From Gammaproteobacteria bacterium (GTDB lineage Bacteria; Pseudomonadota; Gammaproteobacteria; Competibacterales; Competibacteraceae), in NCBI GenBank assembly GCA_024234995.1, contig JACKNF010000023.1, positions 1 through 41,102 of the forward strand: a DNA stretch of 41,102 nucleotides, in the 5' to 3' direction. Both the position numbers and the translations under genes were made by a program. The notes under the pieces were generated by a model, which was given only the letters and a program-made list of their open reading frames with translations, was not told the DNA's origin and did not search any database. Positions 8,730 through 16,022 of this stretch are shown in pieces (position 1 is the first letter of the stretch; each line of letters opens with the position of its first letter).

Positions 8730-10787
8730 TTAAACTGCATCAAACCGGTCAAAGGTCATGGTGAACTGACCGCGGCCGTGGGTCATGCCGCGCAGGTCGG
8801 TGATATAACCCAGCAACCGGTCCAGTGCGCAATCGCAATGGATAATGGTCATATCCCCTAAACTGGTCGTGTCCCGGATCACTGCCCGGCGCGCCTGCAA
8901 ATCACCCATGACCATCCCAACATCGCTTTCGGGCACAACTACCTCGGTGGTCATGACCGGCCGCAGCACACGGCCACCCGCCCGGATCAGCGCCTTGCGC
9001 ACCGCCTCGGCAACGGCAATACGCAACGCTTGCGGGCTGGAGAGCGCACCGGACAGCTCGACCTCCAGCACCCGCACCGCCAAATCCTGCAAGGGCGCAC
9101 CGGTCGCTGGACCATTGGCCAGCCCATCTTCAGCGCCGCTGGAGATAGCTTCTTTCTGTAGCGGATTCAGCTGGGCGCCTTCTGGCCGCACCACCGGCTC
9201 CATGGTCACGGTCAGACCCGCGCCGCGCGGCAACGGTGCGGCCGCCACTCGCGCCCCGGCTTTCATCTCCAGCTTTTTGCTGTCGGGTTGCTCAATCACC
9301 CGATGAAACAAGTGATCAGCTTCCGCGGCCTGCTCAATCGTTTCGCGGGTCACCACATCAGGATTGCCAACCCGGATGTTGACATGGAATTCACGCTGCA
9401 ACCGTTCGCCAGCGATCTGCAAATGCAATTCACCCATACCCCGCAACACCCGCTGACCGGTCTCCTGATCCTCCTCGACGCGCAGCGTAGGATCTTCCTG
9501 TTGCAGTTTGTCCAGGGCCTCCAGCAGTTTCTCCTCGTCAGCACTGGACTGAGGCTCAATCGCCAGCCCCAACACCGGTTCACGCGTCTCAATGCGCTCT
9601 AGCCATAGCGGATCACTGGGCGCGCACAGCGTATCGCCAGTGGTTGCCCAGCGCAGCCCGGCGATGAGCACGATCTGCCCGGCAGCCGCTTGATCGAGCC
9701 GGATTTTGTGATTGGCATCCACCTCGAACAGCCGCGCCGCACGCTCGTGACGCACGGTTCCTTCCGGACCGGGAATCGCCACGTCATCACCCGGTTTCAG
9801 CATCCCCCGATAGATCCGGGCAAAGACATGGCGGCGGCCTTCCCACATCTGCACCTTGAATGCCAGCGCCGCCAGCGGCCCATCGGCCTCCATCGCGACC
9901 CATTCCTCGTTACCATTGGGCCGATGCGCCAGACTGGGCGGGCGCTCAGTGGGGGCTGGCAACAAGCGCAATACGCTATCCATGACCGGCTGCACCCCCT
10001 GATTGCGCAAGGCGCTGCCAGCGAAACAGGGAAAGACTTTGCCGGCCAATGCCGCTTGGCGCAGTGCTGCCCAGACGGCATCCGGGTCCGGTTCCTCCTC
10101 AGCCAATACCTGCTCAGCCAAGACATCATCCATCTCCGCCGCCGCCAGCAACAGGCTTTCCCGCCAAGGCCGCATCTGTTCCCAAACCGCTTCATCGCAG
10201 GGTGAAATATCCACCTGCTCGCCGCGTCCACCGGCGAAACGCCAGCGGGTTTTATCGATCAGGTGAATGATCGTGCCGTCGTAATCGGGCAATGGCACGG
10301 TCACCGCGACCGGTTCGGCACCCAGCCGCTCGCGCACCGTTGCTAGCGCACGACTGAAATCAGCGCCAGGGCGGTCCAGTTTATTGACGAAGAACAACGC
10401 AGGTAACCGGAACCGGGTACGCTGCCGCCAGACCGTCTCGGTTTGCGGCTCCACCCCGCGCACCCCATCCAGCACGATGATGCAACCGTCCAGCACGCGC
10501 ATCGAGCGTTCCACCTCGATGGTGAAATCGACATGGCCGGGCGTATCGATCAATTGAATCAGATGCTCCCGCCAAGGCAATCGGGTCACGGCTGCCGTAA
10601 TGGTAATACCATGCGCCTGCTCCTCAGCCATATAGTCCATGTGGGCCGCACCCTCGTGGACCTCGCCGATCTTGTGAGAGACACCGGCGTAATACAGGAT
10701 CCGTTCTGTCAGAGTCGTCTTGCCGGCATCCACATGCGCGGCAATGCCGATATTGCGCACTCGCGCAAGATCCGGAGCGTTAGACAT
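8730..10787 (-). CDS. Elongation factor G paralogue (translational GTPase)
   Basis: A 685-residue translational GTPase of the EF-G type. Visible GTPase motifs are G1 AAHVDAGKTT (near residue 16), switch I HGITITAA, G3 DTPGHVDF, and G4 NKLD near residue 134. Domains II to V follow, with the EF-G domain IV/V signature at the end (LLGYITDLRGMTHGRGQFTM). The normal EF-G sequence around switch I is RGITI; here it is AHGITI, and length and divergence suggest a paralogue (fusA2-like), not the main fusA, which normally lies in the str operon. It lies 12 bp after the DUF1015 gene and is probably in an operon with it. Its stop abuts the cobB stop. Confidence 0.9.
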   Translation of the reverse strand: MSNAPDLARVRNIGIAAHVDAGKTTLTERILYYAGVSHKIGEVHEGAAHMDYMAEEQAHGITITAAVTRLPWREHLIQLIDTPGHVDFTIEVERSMRVLDGCIIVLDGVRGVEPQTETVWRQRTRFRLPALFFVNKLDRPGADFSRALATVRERLGAEPVAVTVPLPDYDGTIIHLIDKTRWRFAGGRGEQVDISPCDEAVWEQMRPWRESLLLAAAEMDDVLAEQVLAEEEPDPDAVWAALRQAALAGKVFPCFAGSALRNQGVQPVMDSVLRLLPAPTERPPSLAHRPNGNEEWVAMEADGPLAALAFKVQMWEGRRHVFARIYRGMLKPGDDVAIPGPEGTVRHERAARLFEVDANHKIRLDQAAAGQIVLIAGLRWATTGDTLCAPSDPLWLERIETREPVLGLAIEPQSSADEEKLLEALDKLQQEDPTLRVEEDQETGQRVLRGMGELHLQIAGERLQREFHVNIRVGNPDVVTRETIEQAAEADHLFHRVIEQPDSKKLEMKAGARVAAAPLPRGAGLTVTMEPVVRPEGAQLNPLQKEAISSGAEDGLANGPATGAPLQDLAVRVLEVELSGALSSPQALRIAVAEAVRKALIRAGGRVLRPVMTTEVVVPESDVGMVMGDLQARRAVIRDTTSLGDMTIIHCDCALDRLLGYITDLRGMTHGRGQFTMTFDRFDAV

Positions 10788-10799
10788 GGGAATTCTCGC

Positions 10800-12143
10800 T
10801 TAATCAATCCGTCGACATTCGAAATAAAACCGCTTCTCATCGGCTTCGCCCATGGAAAAGGTCTTTCTAGGCAGTGCGCCATCACGGATTACCGTGCGGA
10901 AAAAATCTTCCTTGGCCAAAGCCGGAAGATAGAAACCGATATTACCGGGTTGTGCGCCAAGCTGTTCCAGGGTGTCCTCGCCGTGGATGTAATCGATCCG
11001 GGCCTCAGGCTGGTTTTCCAGGTATTGGTCCAGAAATGCCTGCAAACTGGCCACCGGCAGCGTGAGCCGCGGTTGTTCGATCATCAGAACACCGTGATGA
11101 TGGCCGCTGGTGAAGGCAATAGCATGACCCTCAGATCGTTGCGCCATCGCTTGCCATGCCTGCCGCGCAGCTGCCCATGACGGGTGATCGATGACCGTTA
11201 GCACTGAATCCTGAGCCGCGCAGAATGCCGCGAGCGCTCCCAGCAGATGATCTGGATTAACGCTGAACACAACACGGTGAATGGCTTCAAACTCCAACCC
11301 TTCATCATGAAGATTGACCAATTCAACCAACGCATAACGGGCTGGGTGATGCATGATGGCCACTGGATCAGACGCGGTGCGCTTGAGATTCTCCCAAAGG
11401 GTCTTGGCGGTCGCGAAGGAATGATTGCCGTCGCCCATCGCGTACAACAACACTGGTTCATCCGTTACCCCATACCGGTCATTGAAGATCGCCGGACTTG
11501 CCAGCCCTGTTAAGCGCTCAATGACCCATTGGATCAACAATGGATGGTCAAGCCGCCAGCCGCGCACCCGGCCGCAACCCAGCATCAGAGGAACGTCATA
11601 TAACAGTTCCAGCGGTTCGGAGAATAGCGGGTCGATCACGCTGCATTCAGGATCATCAATCAGCACCATGACATGCGGCAGTTCCAGCGGCGCATGCGCA
11701 CGCACGCGCACACGCGGCGGCAAGCGTTCCAGAATGGTGCCTTCAGTGGGGCGAATCAGCGTCTTAGCACCCGGACTGAAATCGTAATGTTCCAAATCCA
11801 GTGCCACCATAAGCCCTCGCCGGGTTTGGCCCCGCGCTGTCTCGCGCTCAACCAGCACCATGCCCGGTGCGTGCGGCGCCAGCACGCCCTCAATCAGATA
11901 GCGGTGCATGGCTTCATGAATAGCGGCGATGCGTTGCGCCTCGTCAGATGCGCCCAGATACACCTCCGGCAGAATCAGCCGTAAGGTCGAGGGCGCTTCA
12001 CCGACTAACGCTTCCACCCGCGCCCAATAGTCTGGTTGTGAGGTGTATTGGTCGCAGGCAACCACCGCCCACTTTGTAAGATCCACGCCGGCCCGAGGCA
12101 GCAGCAGTATGGGAAGCTGTAGGCCGATTGGTGCAAAATTCAT
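10800..12143 (-). CDS. DUF1015 family protein
   Basis: A 447-residue protein of the DUF1015 family. Conserved pieces are WAVVACDQYTSQPDYW near the N-terminus, the central YAMGDGNHSFATAK block and RYALVELVNLHDEGLEFEAIHRVVF. The family is widespread and the biochemical role of most members is unproven; some archaeal members have been linked to serine kinase activity. The start at 12143 is chosen because AGGGGAG lies about 11 bases upstream; the frame is open to an ATG at 12185 without a good ribosome site. It precedes the EF-G paralogue by 12 bp. Both may form one transcript, but a functional link is not established. Confidence 0.85.
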   Translation of the reverse strand: MNFAPIGLQLPILLLPRAGVDLTKWAVVACDQYTSQPDYWARVEALVGEAPSTLRLILPEVYLGASDEAQRIAAIHEAMHRYLIEGVLAPHAPGMVLVERETARGQTRRGLMVALDLEHYDFSPGAKTLIRPTEGTILERLPPRVRVRAHAPLELPHVMVLIDDPECSVIDPLFSEPLELLYDVPLMLGCGRVRGWRLDHPLLIQWVIERLTGLASPAIFNDRYGVTDEPVLLYAMGDGNHSFATAKTLWENLKRTASDPVAIMHHPARYALVELVNLHDEGLEFEAIHRVVFSVNPDHLLGALAAFCAAQDSVLTVIDHPSWAAARQAWQAMAQRSEGHAIAFTSGHHHGVLMIEQPRLTLPVASLQAFLDQYLENQPEARIDYIHGEDTLEQLGAQPGNIGFYLPALAKEDFFRTVIRDGALPRKTFSMGEADEKRFYFECRRID

Positions 12144-12223
12144 GGATGGTGTTACTCCCCTGATGAGCGGCGGTATGCCTGACATTTTTAGTGAAAACTA
12201 GGTAAGCCTACAAATTTGTCTCG

Positions 12224-12487
12224 TTATCCGCCGCCGTAAACAGCCGAGCGATGGCCCACTTTGACCACCATGACAACGAGCTCGTTGTCATAGATCTCAT
12301 AAATGATGCGATAGACTCCCTGTCTGACCCGATAGCGTTCCTGGGCAGAGAGCTTTACGCAACCCTCCCCCCGCGGGTCATCACGCAATGCTTCAATTCG
12401 CTTCAGAATGCGCCCAACATCATCTTTGGGGATGCTCCGCAGATCCTTTGCTACGGATTTCTTGAAAGCAAGCTCATAACTTGCCAT
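12224..12487 (-). CDS. RelE/ParE-family toxin
   Basis: An 87-residue protein of the RelE/ParE fold: YELAFKKSVAKDLRSIP at the N-terminus, the basic RYRVRQGVYRIIYEI strand region in the middle and VVKVGHRSAVY at the end. These positions match the family pattern in which Arg/Tyr/His near the C-terminus are catalytic in RelE toxins. It overlaps the upstream antitoxin gene by 14 bp, the usual coupled arrangement with the antitoxin first. Whether it cleaves mRNA (RelE) or targets gyrase (ParE) cannot be told from sequence alone. Confidence 0.9.
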   Translation of the reverse strand: MASYELAFKKSVAKDLRSIPKDDVGRILKRIEALRDDPRGEGCVKLSAQERYRVRQGVYRIIYEIYDNELVVMVVKVGHRSAVYGGG

Positions 12488-12707
12488 GTGCTTTCAGATC
12501 TTTCAGCAGCGCCTCATAGCTCAGAGTCGGCTCATTAGCCCTCTCTTCGAACGCACTCAGATCCTCCTGATCTTCACGAAGCGCCAATCGAACAGCTTCG
12601 TTGACCACTTCCGAAACTGATTGATGGGTATTGGCTGCTTTGACCTTCAAGGCACGGTGAATATCAGAATCAAAATAAATCGTTGATCTTTTAGATAATT
12701 CACTCAT
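12474..12707 (-). CDS. Ribbon-helix-helix antitoxin
   Basis: A 77-residue antitoxin for the RelE/ParE toxin. The N-terminal half looks like a ribbon-helix-helix DNA-binding domain (STIYFDSDIHRALKVKAANT, then SVSEVVNEAVRLAL). The acidic C-terminal half (EDQEDLSAFEERANEP) would bind the toxin. GGAGG lies 9 bases before the ATG. The perfect palindrome at 12741-12756 upstream is the likely operator for autoregulation by the toxin-antitoxin complex. Confidence 0.9.
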   Translation of the reverse strand: MSELSKRSTIYFDSDIHRALKVKAANTHQSVSEVVNEAVRLALREDQEDLSAFEERANEPTLSYEALLKDLKAHGKL

Positions 12708-12740
12708 ATTGATACACCTCCAGGATGAAGCGTAATGCTA

Positions 12741-12756
12741 TGACGTTATAACGTCA
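12741..12756. promoter_or_regulatory. Perfect 16-bp palindrome, probable toxin-antitoxin operator
   Basis: TGACGTTATAACGTCA is a perfect palindrome lying 34 bp before the antitoxin start, between the divergent antitoxin and glycosyltransferase genes. Ribbon-helix-helix antitoxins bind such sites and repress their own operon. Assignment as operator is inference from position. Confidence 0.6.
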
Positions 12757-12830
12757 ATTGAGCTTCCTTGTCTTGATTCCTTCATCGAATCGTCATCTTG
12801 CTGTTGCTGCCATTCCGGAAAATCCAGCGC

Positions 12831-14012
12831 ATGGCTATTGAACAAATTTTTCATCCTAACCACGCCCGGCTACGGCTCAGTATCGTCACGGAAACTTATC
12901 CACCGGAAATTAACGGCGTCGCTTTGACCATCGCCCGCTGGGTCCAAGGTCTGCTAGCACGCGGCCACGCCGTGCAACTCATCCGGGTACACCAAGGGCG
13001 AAATGATCATCCGCAATCCAGCGATACGCTGGAAATCCTGCCCCTGCCCGGCTTCCGGATTCCGGGTTATCCGCAATTACAGGGCGGCTGGCCTGCACAA
13101 AAGCCCTTGTTAACCCACTGGCGGCAGAACCGTCCCGATCTGATTCACATCGTCACGGAAGGACCGCTCGGTTATTCGGCGCTGCGTGCAGCGTGGCAGC
13201 TGGGAATTCCAGTTTCAACCAGTTTCCACACCAACTTTCATAATTACAGCCGCCATTATCATCTAGGCTGGCTGGCGGCACCGATTACCGCTTACCTGCG
13301 GCATTTTCATAATCAAGGCGTGCAAACGCTGGTTCCAACGCAGGAATTGGCTGAACAACTCCGGTCCATCGGTTTTCTGCGCACCCAAATTTTAGCGCGA
13401 GGGGTCGATACCCGCCTGTTTTCACCGCAACATCGCGATACCCGCTTGCGCCAGCAATGGGATGCTGCTCCGGACACACCGGTGGTTTTGTATGTTGGAC
13501 GGCTCGCCGCAGAGAAGAATCTGGAACTGGCGGTCACGGCTTTTCAGGCCATCCGCCAGATGCAGCCTAAAGCCCGGCTGGTCTTGGTCGGCGATGGCCC
13601 CCTTACTCCCCGGTTACGTGCTCGCTATCCTGATTTCGTGTACTGCGGTATGCGGCAAGGCCCGGACCTCGCGGCGCACTACGCTTCGGCAGATTTATTT
13701 CTGTTCCCCAGCATGACAGAGACTTTCGGCAATGTGATCCTGGAAGCATTAGCCAGCGGCTTGGCGGTCGCGGCATTCGATTATGCCGCCGCACACGCTC
13801 ATGTCCAACCGGGTCACAGCGGTCTGCTCGCGCCATTTGGCGATACTCATGCATTCATCGCTGCTGCAACCACTCTGACGCAGAACGTGAGCACACTCCG
13901 GCACATGGGCCAAACAGCCCGCCAGGCAATGCTGCAACTCGATAGTGAATACCTTTACGACCGGCTGGAAACCCTGTTTTTAACCGCTATACGAGAAAAA
14001 ATTCCGGCGTAA
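12831..14012 (+). CDS. GT4-type glycosyltransferase
   Basis: A 393-residue retaining glycosyltransferase of the GT-B fold, family 4. The N-terminal acceptor domain contains IVTETYPPEINGVALTIARW. The C-terminal donor domain has VVLYVGRLAAEKNLELAV and the EX7E-type block FPSMTETFGNVILEALASG. It resembles GDP-mannose- or UDP-sugar-dependent transferases that make glycolipids or related glycans. The ATG at 12831 is preferred over the TTG at 12798. The next genes make ornithine lipid, so a role in membrane glycolipid synthesis is possible, but the donor and acceptor cannot be read from sequence. Confidence 0.85.
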   Translation: MAIEQIFHPNHARLRLSIVTETYPPEINGVALTIARWVQGLLARGHAVQLIRVHQGRNDHPQSSDTLEILPLPGFRIPGYPQLQGGWPAQKPLLTHWRQNRPDLIHIVTEGPLGYSALRAAWQLGIPVSTSFHTNFHNYSRHYHLGWLAAPITAYLRHFHNQGVQTLVPTQELAEQLRSIGFLRTQILARGVDTRLFSPQHRDTRLRQQWDAAPDTPVVLYVGRLAAEKNLELAVTAFQAIRQMQPKARLVLVGDGPLTPRLRARYPDFVYCGMRQGPDLAAHYASADLFLFPSMTETFGNVILEALASGLAVAAFDYAAAHAHVQPGHSGLLAPFGDTHAFIAAATTLTQNVSTLRHMGQTARQAMLQLDSEYLYDRLETLFLTAIREKIPA

Positions 14013-14123
14013 TATTGCAATTTCTTGCACAAATCAGGGCAAGGACAGCCTGGCATTCATCCATGCTTCACCGGTTAGTAAAGGTGTTGCAATGCATTCT
14101 TCTTAAGCTGGAAGCCTTCCGAA

Positions 14124-14942
14124 ATGCTGTCCGTGGAGGCTGCTTTGAGCACCGAATCGCTCGTTGTAAATGACCTCATCCGCGGTTTTACCGCGGCTTC
14201 AACCCTTCCGGCCTCGGGATCGCGCGCCCTTGATGTAAGGCTGGCCCGTTCCCGGGAGGACATTCAGGCGGCGCAGCGCCTGCGCTATACAATTTTTGCC
14301 GGGGAAATGGGCGCCCGGTTGCACAACCGGATTCCCGGCCTCGATCACGACCGGCTTGATCGCTATTGCCAACATCTCATTGTGCGCAACACTCTGGGTC
14401 ACGTGGTGGGTTGCACCCGTATTCTTACGGCTGAGGCTGCCCAGCGCGCTGGCGGTTTCTACTCGCAGACTGAATTTGATCTGGCACCGGTGCTGGCCCT
14501 GCCTGGGCACTTTATGGAAATCGGCCGCACTTGCGTCCATGCGGACTATCGCAATGGCGCAACCATCAGCGCCTTGTGGTCTGGGCTGGCCGCATTTATC
14601 GCCGGACAAAAAATCGATTACCTGATCGGCTGTGCCAGCATCCCGCTGGGCGAAGATGGAGGTAGCGAGGCGCGGGCGCTGTATGCGGAACTGGCGCGGC
14701 GGTGTCTGGTTTCAGAGCCATTGCGCGTCAAGCCTCACCTGCCGTTACCGCGCTATGACGGCATTGCCCAGAGCCGCTTCGTGGTGCCGCCATTGTTGAA
14801 AGCTTATCTGCGGCTCGGCGCGCAAATTGGCGGCGAACCCTGCCTGGACCCCGATTTTAACGTTGCTGACGTGTTTATTCTGCTATCCACCCAGCAGATT
14901 GAGCGGCGTTATGCCCGGCATTTTCTGGATCGGGATCAGTGA
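14124..14942 (+). CDS. olsB: L-ornithine N-alpha-acyltransferase
   Basis: OlsB transfers a 3-hydroxyacyl group from acyl-ACP to the alpha-amino group of ornithine, giving lyso-ornithine lipid. The 272-residue protein has a GNAT-like acyltransferase fold: LRYTIFAGEMGA, then LGHVVGCTRIL, EIGRTCVHADYR and LWSGLAAFI, all typical of the OlsB/hemolysin-like acyltransferase family. It overlaps the next frame and is followed by the olsA-like gene within 45 bp, so the pair forms the two-step ornithine-lipid pathway. Ornithine lipid is phosphorus-free and in many bacteria is made under phosphate limitation. No convincing Pho box was seen upstream of this gene. Confidence 0.9.
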   Translation: MLSVEAALSTESLVVNDLIRGFTAASTLPASGSRALDVRLARSREDIQAAQRLRYTIFAGEMGARLHNRIPGLDHDRLDRYCQHLIVRNTLGHVVGCTRILTAEAAQRAGGFYSQTEFDLAPVLALPGHFMEIGRTCVHADYRNGATISALWSGLAAFIAGQKIDYLIGCASIPLGEDGGSEARALYAELARRCLVSEPLRVKPHLPLPRYDGIAQSRFVVPPLLKAYLRLGAQIGGEPCLDPDFNVADVFILLSTQQIERRYARHFLDRDQ

Positions 14943-14961
14943 TCACCGCATCGCCTGACCG

Positions 14962-14980
14962 CTCTCCTTCTCCAGGAGAG
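14962..14980 (+). promoter_or_regulatory. Hairpin covering the olsA ribosome-binding site
   Basis: CTCTCC (14962-14967) can pair with GGAGAG (14975-14980), leaving a 7-base loop. GGAGAG is the Shine-Dalgarno sequence of the gene starting at 14987. Folding would hide the ribosome site, and translation of the upstream olsB through this stretch could open it. The palindrome also resembles the dispersed CTCTCC-type repeats in this window. Confidence 0.4.
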
Positions 14981-14986
14981 AGAACC

Positions 14987-15826
14987 ATGCTCAAGAAACA
15001 TTACCGGGCATGGCTGGCCCGCGCGGGCCGGCGAAGCATACGCACTCCATTGCTGGTATTGCATATTCTAGCCGGGGTGATGATCGCTGCCGCACTGGGA
15101 CCCGGTCAACAACGGTCTTATGTCTCCACGCACCCCTTGGTGTGGTGGAGCCGGGGATTGTGCTGGATTCTCGGGGTCCGCCTGCAACCGTCAGGAACGG
15201 TGTGCCAAGGACCGGCGTTGTTCGTAGCCAATCATATTTCCTGGCTGGATATTTTTTGCATTGCCGCCGTTTGTCCAACCCATTTTCTCGCCAAGCAGGA
15301 TGTCATTGCCTGGCCGCTGTTTGGCTGGTTGTGCCGGCGGGCTGGCACCGCTTTCATCCGCCGCGGGGAGGACAATGGAGCCGCCGCGGAACACTTGGTT
15401 TGGCGCTTACGGCAAGGCGAGCGGGTGCTGGTGTTCCCAGAAGGCACTTCAACGTCAGGGGGAACTGTCCGGCGGTTCTTTCCCCGGCTGTTCCAGGCCG
15501 CGATCCTTGCCCGCTGTCCGGTACAAGCCATCGCCCTGCGTTACCCCCGGCGTGACGGCGTCGATGGCCCCCATCCGGACATCCCTTTTGTTGGCGATGA
15601 TGAGCTGCTGCCGCATCTATGGCGGTTGCTGGGTGAGCCGGCAATCATCGCGGAACTGCATTTTGGAACGGTCCATGCCATACCCCACCCGTCCCGCGAT
15701 ATTCTGGCCCAGTTGACGCATACTGAAATCAGCGCGCGCATCTTGCCTCGCCCTGAGCATGATTCGCACCTCCTTCACTCCCCTATCCCGGCCCTTTCCC
15801 AAAAGGAGAGGGAGGGTAACGGTTGA
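14987..15826 (+). CDS. olsA: Lyso-ornithine lipid O-acyltransferase (PlsC family)
   Basis: OlsA adds the second acyl chain to lyso-ornithine lipid. The 279-residue protein is of the 1-acyl-glycerol-3-phosphate acyltransferase (PlsC) family. Visible are a membrane-spanning N-terminal segment (LLVLHILAGVMIAAALG), the catalytic NHISWLDIF block (HX4D) and the FPEGTSTSG motif. The ATG at 14987 follows AGGAGAG. The last 15 to 18 codons (after HDSHLL) are formed by a REP-like palindrome, so the original C-terminus was probably shorter. It lies directly after olsB in the same direction; the ornithine-lipid assignment rests on this pairing, since PlsC homologues alone are not specific. Confidence 0.85.
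   Translation: MLKKHYRAWLARAGRRSIRTPLLVLHILAGVMIAAALGPGQQRSYVSTHPLVWWSRGLCWILGVRLQPSGTVCQGPALFVANHISWLDIFCIAAVCPTHFLAKQDVIAWPLFGWLCRRAGTAFIRRGEDNGAAAEHLVWRLRQGERVLVFPEGTSTSGGTVRRFFPRLFQAAILARCPVQAIALRYPRRDGVDGPHPDIPFVGDDELLPHLWRLLGEPAIIAELHFGTVHAIPHPSRDILAQLTHTEISARILPRPEHDSHLLHSPIPALSQKEREGNG
15776..15817. repeat. REP-like palindromic repeat at the end of olsA
   Basis: CACTCCCCTATCCCGGCCC, then TTTCCCAAAAGGAGAGGGAG, forms a palindrome of CTCCC/GGGAG type. It is the same class as the repeats at 1287-1322 and 35530-35566. It encodes the last codons of the olsA frame and may also act as a transcript end. Confidence 0.55.
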
Positions 15827-16022
15827 TCTGATACCGCTTCTGAAATACTAGACAGCAAGACCCGTCCCCTGCCGGAAACCCAAGGCGCGTATCAGCGTCC
15901 AATAAAGCCATATGCTTAGCACTGATCAACCCGTAGAGCCCTACGGTTACAATCACGGTGTGAGAAAAGTGGCGAGATTTATCCTGGCTGGGGCCATTGG
16001 CTGTTCTAAACCCAAGCAAAAA

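Noticed and set aside
8845..10266. Plus-strand open frames across the EF-G-like gene
   Set aside because: Shadows of a well conserved minus-strand gene in GC-rich DNA.
14050..14080. Possible Pho box upstream of olsB (CTGGCAT...)
   Set aside because: One half matches 6 of 7 but the second half at 11-base spacing matches only 3 of 7, which is near chance.
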